Assembly: GCA_015680685.1 (NCBI GenBank)
Contig: MNCI01033354.1
Location: 538,062 to 602,061, forward strand
Direction of reading: 5' to 3'
Source of the DNA: Gnetum montanum
Taxonomy: Eukaryota > Streptophyta > Gnetopsida > Gnetales > Gnetaceae
Length of the DNA stretch: 64,000 bases
Shown: piece by piece, positions 11,926 to 24,401 of the stretch
How positions within the stretch are numbered: the stretch's first letter is position 1
How the letters are laid out: each line of letters starts with the position of its first letter
Position numbers and translations under genes: made by a program
Notes under the pieces: generated by a model
Databases searched by the model: none
What the model was told of the DNA's origin: nothing
The model's input: the letters and a program-made list of their open reading frames with translations, nothing else

Positions 11926-12955
11926 CATTTCACAATGAGTATATGCTATTAGTTAGTTATCTCCATATTATTCTAAGTAGCTTTTCAAATTCATTAATAA
12001 GTAAGACACTTGAATGATACAAGTCTATTTTCCATGGGTCTCTCACTTCATTAGAGAAGTTATTCATAGCCTTCATTAAAAGGTTAAAATATAGCATAAG
12101 TGGAGGAGGTACACTTTAGAAACTATTGGTCATTAAGTAGGTACTAAATAAAGCCATCACCAAGTTCATATCTTAATGAACATCATCCATGATGAAGCTT
12201 ATATACCCATTTTTTAATGATTAGATGTTATATATCTTCGAGGGAGCTATTAATGACTACATTAGGAGTAAGTTAGTTTACCCCAAGCCATTAAGCCTTC
12301 ATGATATCATCACCTTATAAAAATACATTGAAGAGCTAGAAATTTAGTAGAATGTCCCAAAATATATGAGTTTCCATAACAACATAGGTAAAATAGTAGG
12401 AAAAAAGGCTATGCAACATGCTAGACAGAATATGACCTTAGTTAATCAAACCTTGTAAGAATATTCACTCATATATGGGAGCAATGAGAAAATGAATCAA
12501 AACCTAAGCAACACTAAATAAGCTTCATTGAATTAGGATCAATAGATAAGATAGGTCAAGTTTCCCATGAACTACACTCCATTGTATATCATGCTACTAA
12601 AAGAGTGGCATAGAACTCAAAAACAAGTGTCAAAGTATACATGAGCTAGATTTAAGTGGTTGTAGACTTTAACCATAGATCCTTCTTAACATGTGAAAGA
12701 AGATCCTTCATTCTTGCAATGGTACAATCCTAATAAGTTCTTCTACTACCATGAAGTTATAGCACATGACATAAGAAATTGTAATGTACTTAAAGATGAC
12801 ATTTAGGCAATTATAAAGGAGTAAATAGTCTTGAAAAGTTTAGTTTAGTCTAGAAATTATGATATGTAAATTTCCTAGGATTCCATAAATACTCATTCAA
12901 GAAGGATATATGCATTTCATCTTGAACCAAAAGGCAATCATTCTAGAACTTCATT
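11926..12955 (+). pseudogene. gag: Decayed gypsy gag (retrotransposon capsid type)
   Basis: Translation gives the Retrotrans_gag signature: 'LE*YKSIFHGSLTSLEKL', where the conserved Trp codon is now TGA (near 12013), followed by 'FIKRLKYSI' and 'NIIHDEAYIPI'. Further on, 'WYNPNKFFYYHEVIAHDIRNCNVLKDDI' (about 12718-12805) matches the zinc-knuckle-like block common in Tat gag-PR, with the first Cys replaced by Phe. Gag forms the virus-like particle. The frame contains many TAG stops. The gene is cut at 12955, where an Athila-like LTR begins, and neither protease nor RT follows on the other side. Confidence 0.65.
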
Positions 12956-13875
12956 TGTTAGATAGGTTACCATTCTTGCATTCTTATGTTGTAGAATGTG
13001 GGAATAAATCAAATGGAGGACTGTGGATTACATGAGGTTGAGTTGCTAAAATTATGATGAGGAACACTTAAAATTAATTTCCTCTTAACAAAAGAAATGA
13101 TTATCTTATTATTCAATCTCAATACAATAATCTCATTCAACAATATCATTTAATAAACTTAAATTCTCTATCTTCAAAAGTTCTTTGAGTATCTATTATA
13201 TATATCTATCTCTCTCTTCCTCTTTTTATCTCTTCCACTCCTCTTATAGTTTTGTTTCAATCTGGCACTAGAATAGCTTCAATTGATTGTTGCAATAACT
13301 TTTGGCTAATGGCTACAACCTAGATGTGAGTCATAGCTTTTTGCCTAATGAACTACTATGAGGGATTGTAATAAGCACTCTTAGTCAATTTTTTCCAATA
13401 GTTGAGTATATAAATCCTAATGGTTGACGGACCAATTAGGTTGAAAAATCTAGTACGGATGTGATAGCAGTGTGAGCGATAGGGACTTGCACTAATGGAT
13501 TTCAATTTTCTATTGAAAAATAAGTTACAAGTGAATGTGACTCACATTTGAAATAAACTCTATGCTACAAGCTCATGCAAGTCACATGAGCTTGCAATAC
13601 CTTTTTGAACTCAAATTCAACTTCATCTGCTACCCCCATCTCCATTCAAAGAAAACTCCACTTGTTCCTCAATACTGTATCTTCTAAAAATCAAGTCCTT
13701 GTGATTGTAGAATAGACATTGTTCCTTTTATGAGTTCAAAACTCATTGAAAATAAAATTCTAATTTAAGACCCTAAACTGTGGATTACTGTGGACCATAT
13801 GAGGTTACAACTGCCTACCTAGGTTTAAAAATCAAGGAAACCAAGTAAAAAGGAGCATCAATTCACATCCTAACA
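12956..13875 (-). repeat. Athila-like LTR (uninterrupted copy)
   Basis: Runs from TGTTA to TAACA (920 bases). It aligns throughout with the split LTR 31430-32187 plus 55640-55861, whose primer site shows that this LTR type reads on the minus strand. Shared blocks include 'ATTCTTGCATTCTT', 'TTATTATTCAATCTCAATA', 'TGCAATAACTTTTGGC' (or close variants) and 'GACCCTAAACTGTGGA'. No matching 5-base duplication flanks it (TCATT on the left, TAGTC on the right), and neither a primer site nor a polypurine tract adjoins it. It is therefore either a solo LTR with decayed flanks or one end of a deleted element. It contains the undisturbed target site AACTC (13654-13658) into which the 23.4-kb family-A element inserted in the other copy. 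Confidence 0.75.
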
Positions 13876-14045
13876 TAGTCCTTAACTAGCTATTTATAAT
13901 TCCAAAAAATGATTGTGGAAAATGCACATGAATTAATGAGAATACAATAATTAAATGAAGCATATCATGAAATCAATCCACTCTATCATAACACCTCTAA
14001 ACACACAAAAATATAGAGGGAGAAAGAAGAAGTGGGAAACAAAAT

Positions 14046-15540
14046 GCTCAAGCTAGAGTAGCTATGCCTTTTCCTAAAGGAGGTGTAGGAGCCTCTACTA
14101 AAGGAGGAGGTTGAGGTGCATCCTCACATATTTCCTCACTCATGAAGTCTTCTTATGTCACCTCATCATCCACTTGGTCCTTAGGGATAGATGGTCTAAC
14201 CTAACCTACATCAGTGATCAAGGAAGCCATGGATGAAAACTCTGAGTCCATTGATTTGCCAACCTCCTGGTGGCTAATTGTGTCATGTAGCTCCCTCATC
14301 TTGGAAAAAAAACAATGATCCAAGATCTTCACATTAGAGACCAACTGATAGTGCCTTCTCTCTAGTTGATCAAAAAAATTATGAGATGTGGCTCTATCTC
14401 ATTATAATGTGTAATGAAACTTTCTTTTAGAGCATCCAATTAGGTCATGATCTAAGCTTCGACTCCCACTAAAGCCTAATCAACACCCATCATGCCCTAT
14501 TATTGCTACTACTATGGCTTATACTACTATTGTATGCTTACATAATGGGCCTCCAAAGTGGTCCTACCCCTATCTCCAAGAACACATGTGTTAACAATCT
14601 ACTAGACCTTCTCATACCATGTCCTAGGAAACCTCTAAGTAGGCACACCCCAAATTTAGAAACTTCTCCTCATTCTAGACAATAATCTCCTTAATGGGTA
14701 GGGCAAGTGGCTAAATTCAAAGATTCTAATACAATGTTGAGATCATTGATGAGGAAGGAACCCCATTGGTGTCTCGAAACATTAACTCCATCCTAGAAAA
14801 CAAAATGGATAATTAAGGGTGAAAGGACCCTCTAAGTCAATCATGATCTACATGATAAAGGACATGACATGTGTGAAATGAGAGCTACCCAAAATGTTCA
14901 TCATCACTGTCCTTGTAAGAACCCTCCTTTCTAGAAAAATATTCTTATGTGGCCATTTTGTCTTGTCCATCAGAACATTATTGAAGAGCTTAGCCAAATA
15001 AGTCTTCCTCTATGATGATACCACTATGAAGTGTTGTCTATTTTTTCCCACCTATATCTCAAGGTCCTTAGCAATGAGGATCTTGTTGGTGTCATAGAAC
15101 CTAGTGTCAACTTGAAAACTTCATGACATAGGTAAGGTCCTCTAGAATATCAAGTAAAATTTTCAATCCTTCTACCCATAAAACACCTCACCTCTTATTA
15201 AGATGAACTTTAGGTTTTGCACTATCAAGAAAGCTGCAATTGGTTAATTCACTAGTTTTAGGAGGGGCTTGAAGTTCTTAGGTGCCTTGATTGGCACCAT
15301 AAGAAACTTTTCCTCCTAGTGCTCATGCTCCAAATGCTGCATGTGCTTCCTATGAGTGCATTTCTTATGCTCCTCTTGAGCATGTCTCCATCCTATAAGA
15401 TTTTTAGTTGTCAAAGATTGTCTCTGAGTACATTCCCCTCTTACACTAGGATGCATGAGAAGTTTCTTACTATAGGAAACATCAGTATGCATACAATAAT
15501 AACATAATGCATAAAAAGAAAAACATGAAATAGAATGAAA
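14046..15540 (-). pseudogene. Antisense ORF remnant: coiled-coil-like protein with acidic, Pro-rich tail
   Basis: Coding character is on the strand opposite to the adjoining gag. Reading the minus strand from about 14500 down gives 'LDALKESFITHYNEIEPHL', then after a frameshift 'FFDQLERRHYQLVSNVKIL', 'KMRELHDTISHQEVGKSMD', and an acidic tail ending 'APQPPPLVEAPTPPLGKG' near 14060. The few stops are TAG or TAA at likely Gln positions. The part to 15540 is less clear. The charged and hydrophobic spacing suggests a coiled coil. I do not recognise a family. Tat-type elements of other plants carry antisense ORFs between integrase and the 3' LTR; this and the similar regions at 20.45-23.13 and 43.27-47.06 kb may be such ORFs. 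Confidence 0.5.
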
Positions 15541-17560
15541 TAAATGAATTACCATAAAAGTATTATAATATCAAAATTAAAAATAAACATAATGTAGATG
15601 AATTATAGAAAGTACATAATTAAAAATAATTGTAAAGGTCTATGCCAATATTTTCAAAATTTCAATAACATTGATGCCTCCAATAAAGTGTACATTTTCC
15701 TCAATATGCATGACTAGTATAGGGGTGGAAAATAACAATTCAAGATAAAATTAAGTATGAAGATCTTGAATAGCATAACGATGAATTTTTTGACAATCAA
15801 TAGTGGATTAACTATTGTACCATGAGTGTAGTGCATGAAGAATACAAAAGTGTGTTTCATAAAAATCCCAAGTTTTATATATTATTCTATAATATCCCAT
15901 ATTACTAAGTATTCCTCAAAATGAAATTGTTGTTTTCATGAGCTTTAGCTTGGAAAAAGTTCAAACCCAAACTTGATAGAAAATTACTTATAAATTATGA
16001 TAGCTACAATAAAAATATGAAATCCATACTGAATAGAATTCAAATTATCATGGCTCATCTAACATATCCTAGAGTCATCTTGACAATGAAGATATCCTTA
16101 TCTTAGTTTCCACCTTGGAGATATAGTGTATATAATAGGAATAAAAAAGGTTCCAATGAGAATAGTTTACAAGAGAATAACAAAAATCTAGCTTTATGCA
16201 AAGTTCCAAATCAAACTAACAAAGAAAAATGCTTAGAACACTAAATTAGAAGTACCACAATGTTAGGGGGACATCAAATAAAAAAGAGTTCATGATCAAA
16301 ACATTCAATCTCCTCCAAGAATAATGGTGATGCCCTAAAATTACTTCCAATAGCACTCAATAGGAAGTCTAGGAGGATAAACACATCAAAATAAGAGATT
16401 TGAGGCTTACCATATGCATGTTGCAAAAGGAAGAAGGCTTGGAGGTTAGATTTGGTATCTATGTGCATAATTGAAAGCTCACTTTAGCTCTTGGATATGT
16501 CTTGTGACACTCTATGATAAAAAATGATTTCTAATTTTCTTAATGTACTTTTTTTCTATTTTTTAATTAGGTTGCGATTGATTATGAGTTGTAACTCATT
16601 GCAACATGACAAAAAAACTTTTCATAAATTTTTAAGTTGAAACCAACTATGGATTACACCTCTTTACATCACCAACACTAAGGATCACACCTAGCTGCAC
16701 TATTCTACAATCCAAGGAATGAAACATTATAGTGTGATACATAGTGAGTTTAAGGCATTTGCATTATCCAAAACCCAAAAAATCATGAATTTCAAAATGT
16801 GGTAAACTATAGCTCATACCTTATCACATTAATAAATTAATTGTGATTAGACATTGAGATGTAAGGGAGGTAAGGGTCATAGCTCATTGCAAGTACCAAA
16901 ATTTAACAGAATGAACTACAAGGTGATTACAGATTGTAATCAAGCTTAGAGTTAGACTCTGAGAAATTGTGAGGCACACCCTTTCTACACTTTTAAATCC
17001 AAAGATATTCTATAAAAAATAATGAGGAAAATAAAATGGAAAATACAGTAATAGGAAAAGAAAAATAAAATAATGAAGAAAAATTTTGTGATAGAAAAAT
17101 AACCAAGGTATTAGTCCTTGGTAAAGATCAAGACATTGGATGATAATTTAAGTAAATTCAGTTCCAAACAATAATAAAAATACAAGGCACTATCACATTT
17201 GGACATTCATGAATCATTGTTTTCCAACTTCTCCATGTCTTATGGAACTATACCTGTCAAAAATACATAGTCTTCTCCATGTCTTCTCCTACATAGTCTT
17301 CTCCAAATGTTACCTTGAGAAACATGTTTGTTATTAAAATGCACCCTTTTAGGTCTCAATTACAACACATCCTTGTGAGTCTTGTCATGATAATGATAAC
17401 ACTTGTTATAAAGAGGCACCATCTTTGTTATGCAGTAGCACCATTTGGGAATAGGGACATTACAGTTATGGAGACTCTTTATGCATCAACACAATAACCT
17501 TATTTTGTGACCATGAACAAGAGAGAGCTTATTATTCATGGGAAACAATCCATGGAAAAT
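15541..17560. other. No gene recognised; AT-rich spacer
   Basis: The stretch is AT-rich with 'gtaactcattgcaa' words repeated near 16590 and 16880 and a pyrimidine repeat 'tagtcttctcc' near 17270-17305. No domain, LTR boundary or primer site was identified. It may be the 3' untranslated part of the Athila-like element whose pol follows on the minus strand. Confidence 0.3.
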
Positions 17561-17564
17561 AATT

Positions 17565-17685
17565 AGAAAAGTGACCTTGAATGGTCCTTATATTGTGACC
17601 ATGAATAACTAGAAAAGTGACCTTGAATGGACAACAATTTTGTTAACTTTTCAATTAGAAAAGTGACCTTGAATGGTCCTTCCTA
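17565..17685. repeat. 46-bp direct repeat, three copies
   Basis: AGAAAAGTGACCTTGAATGG starts at 17565, 17611 and 17657, exactly 46 bases apart each time. The remainder of each unit is more diverged. It lies just beyond the integrase C-terminus of the minus-strand element. Confidence 0.8.
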
Positions 17686-17704
17686 TTTTGATACTAATTT
17701 CCTA

Positions 17705-19860
17705 GTAAACTTTTAAAGCCTCATATTAAATAATAAAACTAAATCACCTTTTGAGAACAACTTTCCCATAATCTTCTTATCATTCCATATCTTCATTTGC
17801 TTCTTATATAAACGTTGCTGATCTAAAGCATGTATAAGATCTTCATCCAAATGATTTAAAGCAAAAAAATCAGAAAAAATACATGAGTTCAAGTTTATTT
17901 CCAATTGACATTACATTCAAAAAGACTTGTTTTGTATTGAAGAAGGAACAAGGCATTGCTTATTGCATGCTAGTTCATATGGGGTAAATCCAAGAGATGA
18001 TTTATATGATGTACAAATATCCCATAATGCATCAGGTAAACTATAAGACCAACATGTTTGGTTCTCTCCTACAACTTTTTGCAAAATGTTTTTAAGTTTC
18101 TTATCCATACTTTCAACTAAACCATTTGATTGAGGGTGATATGCAATAGCAATACAATGTGTAATTCACATTTTGTGTAACAATTTTCCTATTATATCAT
18201 TAAAAAAATGTATTCACTGATTGCTAATTAAGATTTGTAGGTGCCCAAAGCATGGAATTAGGTTTTCTCTTAAGAACATAACTATCACTTTTGCATCATC
18301 ATGCCTAGTTTCTTTTACCAAAATGCATATAGTGACATAATCAATGGAAACTAAAATATAATTACAAGAATTTCTTGAAGGAAAAGGGCCCATGATATTA
18401 ATTTCCCAACAATCAAAGGGCTCACACTTCACTAAGGCATGTAAGAATGACATGTATTACCATCTTGTGAGTTCTCCCATTCATTGACATTGATCACATC
18501 TTTTATAATATGCATAAGTATCCTTAAACAAGGTAGGCCAATAGAAACTAGCATGGAGGATTTTGTAGGAAGGTTTCTTACCTATAAAGTGACCTCCACA
18601 CACAGTAATTACCTTCTATTGTTCTTTTTCTAGTAGACATCATCAAATGATCTTATCCTTATGAAAAAGAATCCTCCCAAATGAACTACTATGCCTTGAT
18701 GATGAAGGCTTGAATTTGTTCTTTAGTCTAAGACTTTGATAATTTGTGTATAGATAAATAATTAGCAATATCTACATACCAAGGATCTAAAAACTTATGA
18801 ATAATAGCCCTAGCCCAAAAACAAAATAACTACTCATCTAGAAATGCATCATTAAAGGTGTGAGATGTTTCCAAATCTGCATTATGCTCCAATTTGGATA
18901 AATGATCTACCACTAAGTTTTTAGATCCCTTCTTATCACAAATTACCTAATTAAATTCTTGCATCAAAAGATACTAATGAATTCATCTTGGAATTTTAGT
19001 TCATTTATTAGGTAAATAGTTAATATTTGCATGATCATTATATACTATAGTATAAAAACCAATGAAATAATGATGAAATTTATCTAAGCTATATACAACC
19101 ACTAACATTTATTTTTTAGTAGTAGTATAATTTACTTGAGTAGGGGTCAATGTCTTAGAAATATGATAAATAACATATGGGAAATTATCTTTATGCTGAT
19201 CTAATATAGCTCCAATTGTAAAATTTGAGGCATCTATCATAAGTTCAAAGTCTTTACTCTAATTAGATCCTTATAAATTTGGTGCTCAAGAAAGCTTATA
19301 TTTTAAGGTTTCAAATGAATTTTGGCACTCTTCAATCCATTTAAAAAAATATTTTTGTAAAAATTTTACCAATGGTTAAGTAATTTATGAAAAATCCTTC
19401 ATGAATTATCTATCAAAAGAAACATGACCCAAAAATTCACATAGACCTTTCACAGTAATGGGAGGAGTAAGATGGGAGATAATCCTTACCTTTTTAGGAT
19501 CTACTAAATTTTACTTATTACTAAGAATTTGGCCTAACACAATATCAAAAGAGGCCACAAAATAACATTTTTTCCAACATAACCTAAGACCTTTATCAAT
19601 ACACCTATGCAAGTTCAATTTAAGATGAAAAAAGGCATCAACGAATGAATCACCATAGACTAAAAAATTGTTCAGTAAAACCTCAAGAAGTGAATTAATC
19701 ATATTTGAAAGAATAGATGTCATAGCCCTTTGAAATGTAGTAGGAGCATTACACAACCCAAAGGGCATATGTTGAAAATGCAAAAATCATCCATGTTATA
19801 GTAAATGTTAATTTATGTTGATCTTTTGGGGCAATTGAAATTTGATTATAATTATTGATG
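17705..19860 (-). pseudogene. pol: Decayed Athila-like gypsy pol: RT fragment, RNase H, integrase
   Basis: Reading leftwards on the minus strand: an RT fragment starts at about 19860 with 'NYNQISIAPKDQHKLTF', then (open 19783-19511) 'MPFGLCNAPTTFQRAM', the family's highly conserved block. The catalytic box that should read MDD is LNN (19664-19680), so RT is dead. RNase H shows 'LDASNFTIGAIL' near 19220. Integrase has an intact-looking zinc region with 'CGGHFIGKK', 'FYWPTLFKD' and 'RCDQCQ' (about 18600-18450), then 'WEINIMGPFP', 'VSIDYVTI' and 'LIPCFGHLQILIS' (18453-18214). The C-terminus 'WNDKKIMGKLFSKGDLVLLF' lies at about 17800-17720. This spelling is typical of the Athila clade. RT is truncated at about 19856 against an unrelated LTR. 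Confidence 0.8.
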
Positions 19861-20400
19861 AGTAGCGAGTAGTCCCTATGCCAAACCGTAAAAATCACTA
19901 GAGTTCACTAATTGATTCAATTGAATTTCATAGACTTTAGATCTCTAAGTACACTGGGTTAGGAAGTGAATCTAATAGATGTGATCATTGTCTTCTCAGT
20001 TTCACTTATGAAGTGCAAGTGTATGGTTAAGTGTAACTGAGAACTATGATTTTTATCATTTTGTATTTATAGTTTAAATCACCTAAGTGCCAAAAAATAA
20101 AGTAATTTAATGTTTAATTAATCTAGTAAATAACTAATATCTTAATTAATCCTAACATAAGCATCCGTTCCCATTTACTGTAAACATACTAAACCATGCT
20201 ACAACGTTATTGGGCTACCAAGCATTAAGCGCTACTAGGATTACCAAAAGTTAACATATGCTCAAAATGGTCATACTTATGTGTATTAATTAATTACTAA
20301 TTAATTAATTAATATAATTCATTAAAGTAAATCACTCAAATAATAAATTCATTAAGTAAACATTAACTTGATTCCAAATGTTGCAAGGTTTGTGAAGAAA
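19856..20400 (-). repeat. LTR fragment, inverted relative to the 60.4-61.0 kb LTR
   Basis: The left edge TGATGAG abuts the broken RT. The stretch 19900-20180 matches, in reverse complement, 60665-60930: shared words are 'GAAGTGAATCTA', 'TTACACTTAACCATAC', 'ATTTTGTATTT' and 'CCTAACATAAG' (allowing for substitutions). The end at about 20400 is a guess. It is the same or a related LTR family as the gypsy element at 60.4 kb, in opposite orientation. Confidence 0.5.
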
Positions 20401-20449
20401 GCTCATCTTTATTGTCGATCACACCGAGGTGCTTAGGTACATCAGTGTT

Positions 20450-23130
20450 CAAATAAAGATCCGTACACTTCTCACTCCTACTATAGGCACTTAGAAAATA
20501 TTCTAATTGTTAAATGAACATCCTAAGGACAAGGCACTATAGGGAATAACTCCTTAACATTGAAAAAATAGGTAGCGAATTATTTACATTCAAGGTCAAA
20601 TGCACTAAGAACATTTTGTAGCTCCTAGCAGTCATTCATTCTTTTGGCTAGGTTCCCTATTATTGATCTTTGATCACTGAACTTTTCCTTGACAACCTTG
20701 AGTTTACAATTTATTATGTTATGGTTTTGCTTAGTCTCTTTATGGTGCTTGAACTCTACCTCCTACAAAAGGTGCAAGCTAGCCACTTATTTCTCTATTT
20801 CTAACCTTGGTCTTCCAGTGGAAAGATTTGCTATGTTTGAGTAACGAAGGTTGGAAAGCTTCATGTACTCCATCATCTCCTCAATCTATAGCTCTTTAAA
20901 GTAGATTTTAGCTTTGATGTATTTATACAGTCCATCAAGGATGGATTGCCAAACATCACCTCCTTGTTAGAGCAACTGGAGGCCCTCATTCATCTTTACA
21001 TTTGCCAATTGGATCTATTTCTTATTTATTTTCTTTTGTAAGCCAACTTAGTCCTTGTAATGGTTCTTCATCCTTTCAAATTTGAGGGCTTAGTTTTTCC
21101 ATGTGGTAATTTCAATGGCATACTTCTGGTGAAGAGCACATACCTCTTGCATTGAGAGATTGCAACTTTCTATAGCCAACCTCCTCGATTTAGTGTTTAC
21201 CCTAGCAAGCTACTCCTATTTTTGTTGGATGAATTTAGCCATCTAATCTTTTTGTGATGGTTCTCTAGGTTAGCCTAATGTTCTCCTAGTGAACCTTTGA
21301 TAAGTCCTTTTTAATGTTATAGGTAGTGGTAGCTACTAAGGGCTGATCAAAGATTATCAACTCCTTCACATACTCAACCTCTTGAAGTTTTACCTAAAGT
21401 TGTTGAAAAGCTTCATCTTGCATTATGTTCTAGCTAAGTATAATGGGATCAACAATGCAAGCTCTAAGTACAACTTTCATAGCTAAGTGTTGAATCTTAG
21501 CTTTAGTTATTTCAAGTTGGGCATTAGCAATGAGGGCCTTGCCATTAGCCTCAAGTAATTTTGAATGGTTTGCTAAAATAGTATCTAGGATATCAAAGAT
21601 ATCTAAAATCGATTTCATTGTTCCTATAAATCAGTCTAGCAACTCTTCATGATGGGTTATACCAAACCTTCCACTTCTTGCTCTTGTAGACATCTACACA
21701 TCTCTAAGCATAGGAACATTTGGTACAAATGCCATAGGGGCATTGAGTGCATTATCCACTTTGTCAACTATCACTTCTCATGTTGTTTCTTATCCTTAGT
21801 GCTGCATCATCAAAACAGTTATCCCCTTGCCCTCCTCCAAGCATACTAAGAAGGTAGTGACATTACCAAAGATTTCTGGGAATTACTATTGTTGAAAGAG
21901 AGACACTGTTAGCTCTAGGGTGATAGGATTTGATCTTGCGAGCACCTACATTCTTTGAGGAGAAAACATTTACATCGAACCCTCCATCCTACTTATTGAT
22001 CTAGCCACCTTGTTGAGATGACTCAATGCTAGCTTGTAAATAGAGGGTTCACCACCACTTGATCCTACCTGCTACTACTATTGGAGTTACTCATAGAGTT
22101 CATGCATGTGCTCAATGTCAACATAGAACTTTGGTCTTTTTTGTTCATGAGTGAGTGGTGGTGGTGACTACTCCTCTTTTATCACCTTGGTAGGCACTTT
22201 ATCTTTCATCATTTTCACACAAGAGGCAATGAAGCATGTTTCATGGTATCATTGGAATGGTGGGCTATTCCTCCCCTTCTACATAATTTTTGGTTAATAC
22301 ATGGGGAAGGAAGTATCTCGTTTTCCTTAAAATGCTTCTCCATCTCAAGATAGATCAGTTGAAGGAGGTTTATTGGAAATTTTTTGCTCTATGTGATGCA
22401 TGCATGGGCAAAGAATGTCATCATGTTGTTGGGCCTCATGGTCAGATTAAGGTGGTAGGTTACCATTTTAAAGTACACATGCTCTACCACTGTGAGTGGA
22501 CCAAACTCTTTACGGTCAACATTGTAGCACCACTAGATCCACTCCTCTTTGAGCTCAAGGTCCACTTGTGTTGAAATTTTTGCCAAACCCAAGGGCCTTA
22601 GAAATGATGTTCATTGACTAGGACATAGAAATGTCCTTGATTTTCTTAGTGGCATCACCCTACCTATTATTCTAGAAGAGGTATGTTTCTTCCATGTACC
22701 ATTCTCCATTAGAAGAGAGAATGGACCATATGGGAAAAGTTTAGAGTTGAGCTTTGACATCTTCTAGGGAAAATTTTAAAAAATATCCAAAGTTTAGTTT
22801 AGGGAGAACTATTTTTTAAATCTTCCTAGACTCGATTTTCCTCAAGCATGCCTCTATCAAAGTGACCTCAAGGTTCGTTCTTGGTCTGGGTGTTTCATTC
22901 TAGTGGGACTACTCCATTTTAGCTTTTGGAATGTGATAAATAGATTCCACATCATGATTCTCATGAAGAGGTCCCATTACATTCATCTTGGCCACTTCCT
23001 CCTAGCGTTACTCTTGTTGGTCCCTTCTAGTTCTAAGATGCTTATCCCTTGATTGAGATGGTCCTCCTTCCTACAAGCACCTTGGTCTAAGTGCCATTTG
23101 TAATCACAACATGACCAAGGATTAGCATTT
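20450..23130 (-). pseudogene. Second antisense-type ORF remnant, coiled-coil rich
   Basis: On the minus strand from about 22600: 'GPLTVVEHVYFKMVTYHLN', 'TMRPNNMMTFFAHACIT', then after a TAG 'SKKFPINLLQLIYLEMEKHF'. Open 21618-21430 gives a Leu/Ala/Lys-rich helix with 'DILDTILANHSKLLEANGKA' and 'QLEITKAKIQHLAMKV'. Further left come 'LQEVEYVKELIIFDQPL' and 'GNLAKRMND'. Stops are mainly TAG at presumed Gln. The composition (amphipathic, charged) resembles the regions at 14.05-15.54 and 43.27-47.06 kb. The family is not recognised; similarity to the plant 'transposon protein' domains sometimes found in gypsy elements is possible but not shown. Confidence 0.45.
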
Positions 23131-24401
23131 AATGTGTACCTTAGAACATTTAGGTACCTTGTCTCTTTGAGTTAGATACACTAGGTTGTGATCATGGTAG
23201 GTTTGATTATTTTAATGTCTACCAAAGTTTTTTTGGTAAATTTTAATTTTCATAAATTAATGATTTTAATATTATTTTATTAGTTAAACCTTATGGGAGT
23301 TAGAAAATTTCCAGAAAACATTTCATTAGAAATCTAAGGTTTGTGGCACCCATGACATAGAGCTCACCTCTAGTAGCTTTAGGAACAAAGAATGAAGTTA
23401 ATTGAACAAGTGGTGTGAAAGTTATGGGCTCTAGAAGGTTCTAGGCTCTAAAAACTAAAAAAACTCCTTCACAATTTTGAAGCAAATGGCAAAAATTTTC
23501 AAAGTTTTGCACAATATTTATAGGTTTTTAGGTTTGTGTTGATGGGATCCTATAAATAGGATAATGTTGATGTGAGGGCTGCATTGACAGGATTCCATCA
23601 ACATAGCCAAAAGAAAATTTTTTGTACTTTGAAAATTGGACCAAAAACAAAAAGTTTTTTCATAAAGTTGAAGACCATAGAGATCCATAAAGACCATCTA
23701 AACCAACAGGTATGCAAGTGGGTCCTTCCCCATAGTAGGCTTATGCCCTTAATTTCTTTGCATGGCATCAAACTAAGGAGTTTTTGGGCCCCATAGTTGA
23801 TTAATGGTTGTGGAAAGTTAAGGACTAAATCTTGTAAGAATCTACTTAAGAATTTTGAAACATCAAACTAAGACACTGAACAAAGTATGAAAAATGACAA
23901 TGAGGTGAATTATGAGAAACATAGATGGATGAGGTAGAGAGTGGAATGAAGTCTCATATCATGGTCACATAGAGTCCCTTGTGGATTTTGTGGTTAATAT
24001 GACCTAATAACATTCATTCTTATTCGAAATTAAAACCACCCACTTTCAATGACTTCACATTAATACTCTAAGGCTAGTTCACCTCCTCAAGACATGAGCA
24101 TTTCCATAGATTAATCACCATTCCTAAAAGAGAAGAAAAGAGAAATAGGAAGTGAGATGGACATTAGTTAGAGGCAACCTTTAGGCATTGGTAACATGTC
24201 TTTCTAGCCCCATAACCAATGCTTGTAGCCCATTATTAGTTTAAGGGATGTGCTTTGAATTTCCATTATTTTTTTATTTTTTACATTTTTATTTTTTTTT
24301 GATGGAAACCACACCATGCAAAGACTTTTAGCTTCCTATTATTGGTTGAAAGTGAAAAGGTGAGAAATCCATGAGAATACTCATGCACCCAAGAGGATAG
24401 G
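23131..24401. other. No gene recognised; possible LTR-like sequence with TATA motif
   Basis: No domain is visible. CCTATAAATAGG at about 23550 resembles a plant TATA box and could belong to an old LTR, but no TG..CA boundaries or second copy were found. The end of this stretch flanks the solo LTR, with the target duplication ATAGG at 24397-24401. Confidence 0.3.
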
